From NCBI RefSeq assembly GCF_954871325.1, contig NC_088779.1, positions 21,950,846 through 22,014,845 of the forward strand: a DNA stretch of 64,000 nt. The letters run 5' to 3'. Under the pieces are notes generated by a model. It ran no database searches. It saw only the letters and a list, made by a program, of their open reading frames with translations, and was not told the DNA's origin. Below, piece by piece: positions 23,401-33,640 of this stretch. The DNA is from Gordionus sp. m RMFG-2023. Lineage: Eukaryota; Nematomorpha; Gordioida; Chordodea; Parachordodidae. Numbering within the stretch: the first letter of the stretch is position 1; every line of letters starts with the position of its first letter. A program made the position numbers and the translations under genes.

Positions 23401-25391
23401 GAGGCCAAAGTCTGACGAATGCTTGGGAATCAACGTGGCCAGACGAGCGTGCTCCCCTCTTCAAAGTATTTTTAATTAGGACATTTTTTATGACAAAAAA
23501 GCTTTAGATATATGCAAGGGATAAAAGGATGGGCGATAAATAATGAAACAATGATAAAAAAACACCTAAAAAGGAATCAAGTTTTAGGAAAATGGATTGT
23601 TTATAACCCTATGAAAGAAAGAAAACATTGTTTATAGAATCCTGCATTCAAATTGTGTTCTTAAGCTTTCAGGCTGTGTCTGAGTTAATCTTAATTTTTG
23701 TAACTTTTAAATAAGCGTGATTCTTATTCAAAGTCTAAAAATCACTTCAGACGGCTTAAATAAATGATTAGTTGGAAGCATCACTACAAGAAAAAAAATT
23801 GACCAATGATTTTAATAAAATTTCCTCTGTATAACTATTTTTAAATGTAAAACAAAATAAATATCCCCATATAGCGAACCGGGAATCGAAGAATATTCAG
23901 TCCTCGCAAAATTATATTCATGAAGAAGATTTGGTTGACGATAATTCTGTTCTTGCCCGTTTCGTTTCATGGAAAAAGAGTCGTACAGACTCACGAGATA
24001 TTTCTGACAGAAAAACAGAAATCTCCTCCGAAATTTCGAATACTCTAGCCAATGAATTTCTTTTATCCGATCATCAAACACAGATGGTGAAACAAAAAAA
24101 CAATTATAAATTAGTTATATCTTGCCTCGGTTCTTTTACCGCCGGGTTTCTTGTAGCCGGATTCCTGTTGTACGTTTGGATTAGAAGGAGGAAATTAACG
24201 CAAGGCAGTTCAAAGCTCAAAAGCTCACTTCTCTCATCGTCCTCCTCGAACGATAAGAACGGGGGGGATTTTATTATCAACGGGACCAATCAAAGTTCTA
24301 TAGATGGTAGTTTGGGTTATAGATTCGATAAGGAGTACCGCTATTGCGAAGGCAGTGGCTTGGATGATATTACCAAAGCCAATGGTTCCTTGGGTATATT
24401 ATTTTTTAATATTTATGTTTCTCAAAATTTTTATGATTAATCAAGTTATTGTTGAATTGGACCTATAAAAAATACGAATCAGTTAAAAACGAATTCTGCG
24501 AATTAAATTTTTGAATCGAATAATTAACTACCCACGAATTTTAAAATATTTCGAATAAAGAGGTTATTTTTTACGAATACATCTTCATTGTTATTTATTC
24601 ATTAACGTTATGTTTCTCCTTTACAAGGTATTATTTAAACAAAATAATGATTAACAATTTTACAAACCCCTCCTCACTTATATATAGCTCATGATATGAA
24701 ACAACACGATATCAGCAAACGCTCAAACCATTACTACCAAATACCTACTCCGGCTCAACGGCTTCTGAATCATGGCAATCTAAATAACAATCAAAACGAT
24801 ATATTGCTGCTCTCAAACCATGAAGAGGCAACTCTCAATGCCCAGGGACTATTAATGTTTTCCCCTATTAAACCAACCATCGCAAATATTCTCAGAAACG
24901 ATTTGTACGACTTAAACAAAAACGGCAATAATAAATACGATTATTTTAACCGCGACACGCTTTTAAAATTATCGAACTTGAGTAACTCCGATGGTCGACG
25001 ATTTTATACTCCCAATGACTCCAAAATTGCCGACCATTTGTTGAATAACGCTCCGAACAACGGGAATTTAACGATAAGGACAAATAATTGTCTCGAAAAT
25101 AACACGTATTATCAAAGACGAATTTTGAATGGTAAGGATAAGAATAGAATAACCAGAAGCAAATCTAATCGCGTCGCCAATGACGTGAATCGAGATCAAA
25201 ATGTTAATTCAACTAATACCCTACGATATAATAATAACGAATCAAACTTAAACAATAGTCATAAGAGCAGTAAGAATTCTTACGCATCTTTGCCTCGCCT
25301 TAAAAAGGAGGCCTCTTTCAAGGATTGTACTAATAACAATCGCGGAAGACAACAGCTTTTTCACCCGCACGTTTATGATGAACCCTTTTAA
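14464..25391 (+). CDS. Semaphorin-5-like transmembrane guidance protein, 16 exons
   Basis: Exons joined by GT-AG sites and matching phase: 14464-14563, 16037-16154, 16519-16617, 17142-17364, 17799-17887, 18028-18248, 18345-18671, 19260-19582, 20288-20648, 20794-20991, 21221-21394, 21540-21758, 22106-22378, 23244-23465, 23875-24393, 24688-25391. Order of domains: Sema propeller (VIVGAR, CANYIRIM, FVCGTNSLDPTCSW, DAVFYRSLG, VSRVCKNDKGG), PSI (GDPLCGWD), thrombospondin type 1-like modules in exons 10-12 and 14 (EWTEWSAWSACTHTCG is typical), the class-5 spacer module in exon 13, one membrane span in exon 15 (about 24105-24177), then an Asn/Ser-rich cytoplasmic tail. About 1390 residues. Class 5 semaphorins steer axons and bind plexins and glycosaminoglycans at the cell surface; here that role is inferred. 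The signal-peptide exon was not found. Exon 8 reads through only with a +1 shift near 19478-19514, and exon 1 is ambiguous in frame. Fewer thrombospondin modules than in vertebrate SEMA5. Confidence 0.92.
14564..16036 (+). other. Intron 1 of the Sema5-like gene
   Basis: AT-rich, 1473 bases, phase 2 (AG|G arginine of the VGAR motif). No transposon with clear ends and no other gene seen. The open frame at 15660-15878 is not recognised and looks like chance. Confidence 0.6.
16890..17106. mobile_element. hAT-type MITE, family B, inside Sema5 intron 3
   Basis: Left end CAGTGATGCATAATCGCTCC, right end GGAGCGATTTTACAACACTA; the interior includes AAAACGGCTAACTCAG and GGACATCTATTATTAAAATC, shared with 37884-38104 and 56272-56496. 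Flanking octamers ccaccatt (16882-16889) and ttaccatt (17107-17114) agree at 6 of 8. The element ends 35 bases before the exon starting at 17142, so it adjoins the polypyrimidine/acceptor region of a host gene. Confidence 0.75.
18672..19259 (+). other. Intron 7 of the Sema5-like gene
   Basis: 588 bases, less AT-rich than other introns (GGGGTACCCCGATTTATGGC near 18890, GGGCCCTGG near 18950), so it may hold a worn repeat, but no matching copy was seen in the window. Introns 8 (19583-20287) and 13 (22379-23243) are AT-rich and show nothing. Confidence 0.4.
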
Positions 25392-26266
25392 AAAAATATA
25401 TAACGGAAAGCATGCACTTTTGAATTAAACGCGGGGAGAATACTCGCGCGCATATAAATAGTCATCGTTATGCTATATATATAAAAAGAAACGAAATGTT
25501 GGCTATCATGACATGAATAGTTTGAGGGACTTAATGTATTTAACCATTCATTATTGATATATTATCTTATTTTTAACTTTTTTAAACACTGCCCACCATC
25601 ACTGATTTTTGAAATAGATTAAATTGTACCTAACACTTTGTTGATGGTTTGCGCTTTGTGGCGCATGTACAAAACTCCTCCATACCTTTGAGTATTCGAT
25701 GATAAATTTTACATACCATTTGGCCCCGTGCGTAACAAATTTCCGAATTGTATTATTAAAACCAAATTAAATGATTACAACAAAAAAAATGTATTAAAAA
25801 CATAAGAATCTCAAATATTATAGACCTCCGTGGCATGCATTTAAATCCTAAAAATAAAATAATATATATCTAACTAATAATAAATTATACAATCATATTA
25901 TATTTCTTCAATCAATAATATTTAGCACTTGTGCTTTATCTTGTTATCACGTTGATAATTCGCTCATATAGATTAAAATATTTTAAAATCCAAAAGAATG
26001 TGTTATAGTTTAATAAAATATGTATTTTTTAATAGTATATATTTATAAGAAAATTATATTATTTAAATTTATCAAATTTTACAATAAAAAAATCAAAAAT
26101 ATTGTATTTATATTTTATACAAACTACATATTATTTTACGGATAAATTTTATTTTGAAATTAATTTAATTGAGAATTTTTTAAATTACTAAATTAAGTTA
26201 ATATTTTCTAGATGGAAAGATAAAGAAATAAGTTGAGGAACCTTACATACAATTTCGGATATTTAA
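25392..26266. other. Sema5 3' UTR and flank
   Basis: Follows the TAA stop. The nearest clear AATAAA is at 25853-25858, which would give a 3' UTR of about 470 bases. Beyond that the sequence is AT-rich up to the 8-bp target duplication of the hAT element at 26267. Confidence 0.4.
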
Positions 26267-26276
26267 GAAATGATTA

Positions 26277-26420
26277 GTGATGTTAAAAGTTACTTTTGAA
26301 ACATAACTAGTTACATTGGCAAAAACATAACTAGTTACAGTTACTAGTTACATTTTTACAAAAGTAACTAGTTATTAGTTACATTTATTTTCAAAAGTAA
26401 CTAGTTACTTACTTTATACA
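26277..26420. repeat. Left subterminal array of the hAT element
   Basis: Repeated AACTAGTTAC / GTTACTAGTTACA / AAAGTAACTAG words in near-palindromic arrangement, mirrored at 30730-30855. In hAT elements such subterminal motifs bind transposase; that use here is inferred. Confidence 0.7.
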
Positions 26421-26704
26421 TCATTCATATGCGCATTATTTATTTATTAAATGCATTTATTTAATATAAAAAAAATTAGGATAAACAAAGTATAATCAGT
26501 TATTTAAAATAATATACAATTTATTTATATAAAAAAAATATCGCAAAATTGAATATTTACATTTTATTTTAAAATAATTATCGACAATTTTTTTTTTATA
26601 AAGGTCATGGTTGTTTTTTTTTAAATCTTAAGAATCATATATTTATATATAAAATTTCATTAATTATTTAATAAATTATTCATTACGCGATTAAAATTAT
26701 ATAA

Positions 26705-27848
26705 AATATATTCTAATCATCATGTGAGATGAGGCTGCCAATGAAGCTGATGTAATTGGCCCTGTGAATTGCTATGGCGAGTCTTTGTCTTAAGAAAAAG
26801 CCTTCACGAGGTTCATCTGTTAGTTTGCGGATTAGCGATCCAAGTTCCTTGAAGAAAGAAAGAGCACGGTTCCCAAAGGTAGTCAAGGTAGTGGAAATGA
26901 TGGGAATGAATAAGTGATCTTGGGATATCTCTGAATATTTTGCAATTTTTAGAAGCTCCTTGTTCTCCAGAATGTTAAGGGATTGATTGGAAGGAGCTAA
27001 TGGATCAATACAAGAGTAATCCCAGACCAAGAATTGACCTCGCTTCCAGGGAATTTGAGAGATCCCGTCAGGGCGTTTCCCATCAGATCTGAAAAGACCA
27101 GAGGGTTCGAGAATAGAAGGAATTTGAGCGGATCTCAGAGCTCTAAGAATTATAGAATTGCAAATGTTATGTCTAACGATGCGGCCTTTACATGAACGAC
27201 AATGTAGACTATGCCTTCCATTACTCAAAACAGCAGAACTGCAGCCGGCACAGATGTGGGGTTGGGTTACTAAGCAATTTAAACGGATGCCTTTGCATGA
27301 GTTAGCTCATTTTAGGTCAATTGTAATTGTAAGTTCGCGGATGGAATGGCTTCGAGAAACTCATGTCCAGAACCATTAAGCAGAGAGGAGAATAAGGGAC
27401 GGTCCAATGATTGCATACTGGAAAGGAGAGATTAGACGCAGCTTGCAATAATGGGCTTATCCCAGTCCTTCTGCATGTTCGTTTCTGGAATTGAGTGGTC
27501 GGCAATGAATCGAGATTTCCATTCAATGATGGCACTATCAAAGGAAGGGTCAGAATTTAAGGAATTAGGATTGACTAAATTTTTGGTTAAAAGGCAGCTC
27601 GTAAAGGCAGTTAAGGCAAGATCGGAAGGGGATCTGATGCCTAGTCCTCCCATCTTGGTAGGAAGGGTGGCTTGTGTCCACGCTAATTCATGGAATTTTA
27701 GATTAAGGATACTTTCAATTAGGACTTTAATCCCATTTTCATAAATGCCTAAGGAAGTGGGAAATTTAAAAATAGGGGTAGAGCGGAGCGCGTAAAGAAT
27801 TTTTGGGATATTGAAAAAATTTTTCATATATATTTGCATTGAAAAAAA
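26705..27848 (-). pseudogene. LINE (non-LTR retrotransposon) 3' fragment inside the hAT element
   Basis: Read on the minus strand, 27839 to 27432 gives the end of a reverse transcriptase (LPTKMGGLGIRSPSDLAL, a common C-terminal RT motif). 27228 to 26713 gives a Cys/His segment (CRSCKGRIVRH) followed by RSDGKRPDGISQIPW...VWDYSC and a final conserved block (FFLRQRLAIAIHRAN). The KRPDG-x-VWD spacing resembles a PD-(D/E)XK nuclease-type domain, though I infer that only from pattern. The upstream RT and any ORF1 are missing, as usual for 5'-truncated LINE copies. At least one frame break separates the two blocks. No clear LINE target duplication seen. A second, more worn copy of the same family is at 33183-33640. 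Confidence 0.75.
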
Positions 27849-27853
27849 AACAT

Positions 27854-30126
27854 TTATTTTTCATAAAAATTAGAATCTAATAAATGTTTATTTGCTTTTA
27901 ACAACAAATTAATTTCAAAGTTATTATCTAAGAGACATGCTCGTTTATCTCCAAAAATAAGCTTACCTAGACTGAACAAGCGCTCTATGGGAGCACTTGA
28001 TGTTAGAACAACATTATATTTAATAAAGAGTAATTTTAACTTTGGAAAATCGTTATATAAAGAAAAAGTGTTGTTATTAGATTTGATAAAGTTTTCTATA
28101 AGTTCATTATCCAGAATATTTTGGCGCTTTAGGTCAAAAAATCCAACTACATCAAGTGATGTTGGTTTTGAGCATGATTCATTCGTCTGTGATTCACTTT
28201 GAGGTATTAAGGTATTTAGTAAATTTAAAATTTCCTCCTTTTTTGCTTTATTCCTTTCTTGCCTAATCCAAGGCCATTCAGTTTTAAATAAAGGGTGAAG
28301 AATCGCAGCAATGATGTTGTCATTATCATAAAGATTATTAAACCTATAACATGATATTATTAATTTATAAATAATTATTTGATTTGAGTTACCTTTTTTC
28401 AATACTAGCTAATATAGTATCCTTTAGAGGTTGACAATATTTTAATCCCTGCACATCTGCCATACATATAAGTATTTGTGTTATTGTTGGGGTATAATAA
28501 CCCAGATAATGTATTTTTCCCCTTCAAGAATATCAATAGCTTTGGACACTGGTTGCATAATCTAATTTTTAAATTGTAAATTTTTATAAGACATTAATTT
28601 AAATTTACACTACAATATTCTTTTATAAAATCACGATCATCTGATGTGAATCTACACAATTTTAATTCATCACATAATGAATCAAATTCCACAGGCACTT
28701 GATTTAAAAACGATAATATTTTGGCCAGGGATTTATAAAAGGAACCCCATCATGTTATAAGGGGATATGGGAGTTGAGAATGTAATTTTTTTTAATAAGT
28801 TCGGCGGATGGCCCAGATTTATTTTGGAGGTTCCACAAACGTTGGCATTTAGATATAGCTAAGTTATAAACTTTCCTATACCCCTCATTGTTTAAAAGTA
28901 ACTTGTTGGCATCTTGTGTTGCCACTAAGTTTAATGTATGGCAAGAACATCTTCGATGCCTGGGAAGGTAGTTGAAGTCATTAATATCATAACTGGAGAG
29001 CCCAGAAGAAGACATTATATCTTCTATTGAGATATATTCAATATTAGAAACAGAATCTTCCTCCATTATAATAAATTGGCAGCTAAATACTTTAAGAGAA
29101 ATAATTTATAAAGTAAATTAGTTAGGCATACCTAAACGCCTTTGAAAAGTTGCTTGCATTATCCGTTATTGTGCAGATATTTTTATTTTGGATATGGAAC
29201 TCCTTAAAAACAGCAGTTAAGGCTTTGCTGATCACATCATATGTATGCCTACCTTGTAGTCTTTGGTAGGCTAGAATAGCTGAACGCCTTTCCAATTTAT
29301 CCACATCAATCCAATGTACTGTTATACCAATATAGGAGCTATTATTAATATAACAAAAGATAACCAAATGTATTGTGCACTTTAGTAAAGTAAAATATAA
29401 TATTTACCGATTAAATGCTGTCCAGCAGTCAGCTGTTGTACAAACATAATTAGGCTCTAACAATTTTTCTATTAGAATATCCTTCATTTGAACAAAATAT
29501 TTTGATATTCTTAAGGTTAAGGTTTGTCTGCATATAATCTTCATATTAGGTTGCAGGGTGTTTATCAGCTCAATAAAATCTTCATCATCACAGGTTGTAT
29601 ATGGGTGATTTCCATTTATTATATATTTAATAATTTGTGAATCAAATTTATCTTTGCTGATACTGGTACCTTTAAAATTTGATTTTCCACCAAAGTCAAG
29701 TTTAGTTTGTTTTAACTTACTTGATGTGGCTGAATTAATTTTCTTATTATCTATGGTTTGTTTTATATTTACGGATTGGTTAGGATGCTTTCTCTATAGA
29801 TATATGTTTTATATATATAAATATTTAATTAATATTAATTATTCTTATAAAGTTAATTCATTTAATTATTCTATATAATATTATACAATTTATGTAAACT
29901 TACAGAGATATGTTTCCATAAATTAGCTGTGGATGACTTAGACGCTGCAATATACTTTTTATATGGTAGGCATAAGAGACATTTGACAATAATATTAGTA
30001 TTACTACCAGCCTTCTCTTTGTGGAATTCAAAATATTTTTCAAAACTTGGCCAAGGAAGGTCTTTTTTTTGCAATTATTGTAGAAGGAGAAGGTATAATT
30101 TCTTCATCATCTGACTCAGAATTCAT
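27854..30126 (-). pseudogene. hAT transposase, six exons, broken
   Basis: Minus-strand exons, high to low: 30126-29904, 29793-29408, 29338-29132, 29082-28609, 28561-28393, 28343-27854, joined by GT-AG sites with matching phase. Exons 1-2 give a BED-type zinc finger (CLLC ... LWKHISRKHP); exons 2-3 the RNase H-like catalytic fold (TTADCWTAFNR, SYIGITVHWID, TITDNASNFSKAF); exon 4 a Cys/His stretch (RRCSCHTLNLVATQDANK); exon 6 the dimerisation domain (VVLTSSAPIERLFSLGKL). The transposase cuts and re-inserts the element. Lesions: a shift in an A run near 30070 after MNSESDDEE, an in-frame stop near 28757, and a shift near 28500. Otherwise the frame is well preserved, fitting recent inactivation. 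The initiator at 30124-30126 is chosen because it opens an acidic leader continuous with the BED domain. Confidence 0.88.
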
Positions 30127-30729
30127 ATTGTATTCTGTTTCTATCTAGGAGATAAATATAAATAACACTATCTAAATTAGGAATAGAATAATCAATTAAT
30201 GAGTGAAACATACAGTTCTAAAATGTGTCTAATTTATATATAATTTGATTATAAATAAAAATTCAGGCTAGTCCAAAAAATAATTTTCAGAAAGCAATCA
30301 TTTTTTAAAATTTGAGTAATGTGCTTATGCTTTTGTTAGACTTGGTTCTTGTAAGTAATGATTAATAATTTAATATTAAATTCTAAAATAATATGTCTTT
30401 GTTTTTCCTTATACTAAATTTAAATTTTTTTTTAATACGTATGATATGAAGTTCCAATGCTTGTTACTTGACGGAAAAAATATCTTGTGCTACATTTGGA
30501 AATAAATATAATATTAAAATTTATTAAATGAATTTGCTTACAAAATTATGAAGCCCAGCAGCAATGTAACAATTTAAGAAAAGAAAATCAATTTGAACGG
30601 GAAATTATAACAATCAGACATTTTCACAAAATTTTAAATTAATAAATTTAATTTTAAAAATAAATTTAATTTAAAATTAATTTATCACAACATATTAAAA
30701 ATAAAATTAATTATTTGAATATATCTTTA

Positions 30730-30861
30730 AAAGTAACTAGTTACTTTTGGCAGTTACATTTCAAAAATTATAACTAGTTACAGTTACTAGTTACAATTTT
30801 AAAAATATAACTAGTTACAGTTATTTTTTAGCCAAAATGTAACTAGTTACCTTAACATCAC
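30730..30861. repeat. Right subterminal array of the hAT element
   Basis: Mirror of the left array: AGTAACTAGTTACTTTTGGC, AACTAGTTACAGTTACTAG, ATAACTAGTTACAGTT and finally TGTAACTAGTTACCTTAACA before the terminus. Confidence 0.7.
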
Positions 30862-30871
30862 TAGAAATGAT

Positions 30872-31339
30872 CTCATCATAATCAGACAACCTATCCAATA
30901 TAACAAGAATAGTACAATATATTTATATTGAGAATAATTTATCGACATTTCTAAACACCGCTTTTACATTTTTTTCCTTTTAATAAACTGTAACATTATT
31001 TTTTCCATTGCAAATCTAAAATCGCGAATAATATGCATAGCAATTACTTTTCAGTTTGTATAAAAATGTCAATATATCGCCCGATACGATAATTTCAAAC
31101 GTTAATACCGGTGCAGACCTAAAAAATGAGGTATATTTGGCTCAATCTCTTAATGAATGGAAATCACCATAAATGAACAATCGTTGATTAGTATATTTGC
31201 CTGAATTTCCTACATATAGCTATATAATGTTTTACGACCGAATATTTAAAACTCAGAAAAAAGATATTTTAAGTTTAATTGGCATATATACTATGTTTAT
31301 GTTTGAAATTCCTCTTTTCCGTTTAGTGACTTACCCAGT
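30872..31339. other. AT-rich, nothing recognised
   Basis: Flank of the hAT element. No gene or complete repeat seen. Confidence 0.3.
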
Positions 31340-32935
31340 AAACCAATTTACCCTATGATTTTCCAATTTTGAAGGTCCTGCACTTTGTTAGATCCATTTT
31401 CTCATATCCACAGCTATTACCTTTATCCACGTTTTCTCGTCCTTCCTCGAAATATTGAGCCTATTATTTTCATTGAGATGCATCTCTTTAACCAACCATT
31501 CTTCGTCTTATCCTCAAACTCTTTTCTATTTTTTTCATTACCACTCCAATCACTTCTGATCTAATCCTTGTTAGTTTTTCTCTTGCTCAGAGATATTCTA
31601 TACATCCATCTTTCTCATCTCCTAACGCTATAAATTATACAGTTCCTCACAGTTTACGTAAACTTTCAATCAGAGATGTTTTTATTTATTAAAATAGACG
31701 ACAATACTCTGAATTTCTTTCACGCTTGTCTGACCCATGTAACAACAGTAAAATCTATACCATCTGCGTTTAGCATGTAACTAATAACTTTATAGGGTTG
31801 ATCCATTGCCTAAATCCAAACCATCATTTTTTACGTTATCATCAGTATACCGGTGATAGTTGTTTCCCGGGACAGGTTATTTCTTCTCAGATGATTATAA
31901 AACTAATAAACTTTGTTATTTAAACTAACAAGATGTGTTAATTGTTCTAAATATTTTTTACAGAATGTGCTCATGAAAAGTTTTAAATGCAGATTTAAAT
32001 TGAACACGCCAAAATTAACTTTAATTTTTTACATTTTTACTAATAATTTTTTTTATGAATGTACTCAAACTAAATATCAATTCTAGGTGATAAAGTAATC
32101 TCAATTTTATCAGGTATAAAAATACTGGTAATTTAATATCTTAAAATTAAATGTAAAGACCTATGGTAATAGCCATTTTTAAGGAAGGATTTTTGAATAA
32201 AAATCTAATAGTATTAATAAGAGAATTAGAAGCCACGAGAGTTTTCTATGGTCACGAAAAAGATATGATAATGATTGACTTATTTTTTGTAAATTATATG
32301 ACAGTTTTAACTGGTGACAAGTTTTTCCGGGTGATATATATAATATAGATGAATGTGTCAAATTTGAGAATTTATTCTTAGGATTAATATTTTTATATAA
32401 AAAAGATGTTAAATCGAAAAACAAGGAAGCGCTTTGACACGTAACGTGAAAAGGTAATAGTAGCCCCGAGTGTTTTCATAATTCGATTGTTTTCTTGAAT
32501 ATTAAACTACCGTAGAGATATATGTAAAGAATATTAAATATAAAATTTACTTCCTTTATTTTTTATGAACTGTATAACTCCGGTATCCCCCAACCCTTTC
32601 ACGCATGTTCTACAAATAAAAGTCACTAGCTCAGGTTTCCTTTTTCATCACATCATTTTTTACGCGCCAAAGCTTCTTGTGCATTTGGATAGTATTTCTA
32701 GCAACTCCTTTTCCACATGCTTCACAAGGCCAGTCGCCGGATTTTCCCACCTGCAGATTTTCTTATCATCACCTTTGTTTTTTCTGCATTTATTTTCAGA
32801 CCTTTGCTTACATAGCCATTTTCCATCCAACAATTTTACCCCCTTAATTCTTCCTCGGTAGTTGCCGCCAATTGAAAGTTATCCGCACATAAGAGTTTCC
32901 AAGGAAATCCTTCACGCGTCACTAGGAAAAACCGC
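31340..32935 (-). pseudogene. Worn LINE reverse transcriptase, interrupted by a repeat
   Basis: Minus strand. 32935 to about 32565 translates in pieces to RT blocks (LLCADNFQLAATTEEEL where active copies have an FADD-like box, then GLKINAEKTKVM). About 31880 to 31340 gives the C-terminal part (YMLNADGIDF, KKFRVLSSILINKNIS, then RRRMVG and KTWIKVIAVDMRK, which match the usual tail of this LINE type). Many stops and shifts; ancient. Between the two parts lies the repeat at about 31968-32495, which is absent from the family and is also found alone at 37368-38165, so it was inserted into this LINE. The clade is uncertain. Confidence 0.65.
31968..32495. repeat. Dispersed repeat E, copy 1 (lacks the MITE)
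   Basis: About 520 bases, homologous with 37368-38165 throughout: AAGTTTTAAATGCAGATTT, AAACTAAATATCAATTCTA, GATTGACTTATTTTTTGTAA and TTCCGGGTGATATATA blocks occur in the same order. It has no recognised coding sequence. It contains the octamer cacgtaac at 32438-32445 where copy 2 has a family B MITE flanked by catgcaac. Confidence 0.8.
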
Positions 32936-33182
32936 GGGGGCTCAAACCCCTTAAAAAATTTGAATAACCTCTTGATGGAATTTTTTTTTCATTTTTTTAA
33001 TGGCTTCCTAATATCCCCTTGAACTAAAAATTAATTATTTTAATAGCTCTCTAAATGATTTCTTATTTTATTCTTTAAAACAAATTTATTATTAACATAT
33101 TATATCTTTAATCATTATAAAACTATATAATTAAAAGAAGGGGAATTAAAAAAATAGTTTTTAAAAAAAGCATATATATTTA
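32936..33182. other. AT-rich, nothing recognised
   Basis: Short spacer between two LINE fragments. Confidence 0.3.
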
Positions 33183-33640
33183 GTTATGGTCGGCGAGGTT
33201 TAATGACCTATGTATGGATATGCAGTTGGAACGACAGATTTCGACTGATAACCTTTGTCAAAGGTAGAAGAAGTCTTTTGGATCACCTGTGATTAAGTAA
33301 CCTTTGTCCTATTGTTTTGAATAATTTTAGGGCTTGGGGTCCATTTGATTCATAGGCGTCTTAGACTATCTGAGGGAACAAAACATTATTAAAGTGGCAA
33401 TATTTATTGATTTTTGTATTCTCCGCTTTCGTGATGGAGTTGGTATAAAAATATCTGGCAATACGATTTACACATGTATAATCCCGAGCGAGGGGTAAAC
33501 CTTTGTTTGAAGGGACTAGCGCCATTCCATCCGGGCTGGTCTTATTATCGGAGCTAAGGCCAGTGGGTTCTAGCTTAGAGAAAATACTTGTGAATTTCAG
33601 GGTTCTATTGATGATTGAATTGATAGCCATAGCATAGTGC
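33183..33640 (-). pseudogene. Second LINE 3' fragment, same family as 26705-27848
   Basis: Minus strand, 33630 to 33361: INSIINRTLKF ... LEPTGLSSDNKTSPDGMAL ... ARDYTC, aligning with NSIILRALRSA ... LEPSGLFRSDGKRPDGISQ ... VWDYSC of the first copy. Further down, GDPKDFFYL and QRLSVEI correspond to DEPREGFFL and QRLAIAI. Stops and shifts are present; it is older than the first copy. Confidence 0.7.

Larger units (their letters stand above)
26275..30863 (-). mobile_element. hAT element, autonomous type, with target duplication
   Basis: Terminal inverted repeats begin TAGTGATGTTAA on both sides. A perfect 8-bp duplication gaaatgat flanks it at 26267-26274 and 30864-30871. Both ends carry arrays of the palindrome-like word AACTAGTTAC (26290-26420 and 30730-30855), the expected kind of transposase-binding sites. 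It encodes a spliced hAT transposase on the minus strand (27854-30126) and contains a 5'-truncated LINE (about 26705-27848) in its 3' part. The exact flanking repeat argues for a fairly young insertion, but the transposase is broken, so it cannot move by itself now. Confidence 0.93.

Noticed and set aside
23901-24393. Alternative acceptor AATATTCAG for the Sema5 membrane exon
   Set aside because: It puts the exon out of frame with a stop after a few codons; the acceptor at 23873-23874 keeps phase with the previous exon.
27158-27744. Plus-strand open frames over the LINE fragment
   Set aside because: They are antisense shadows; the minus strand carries the recognisable LINE motifs.
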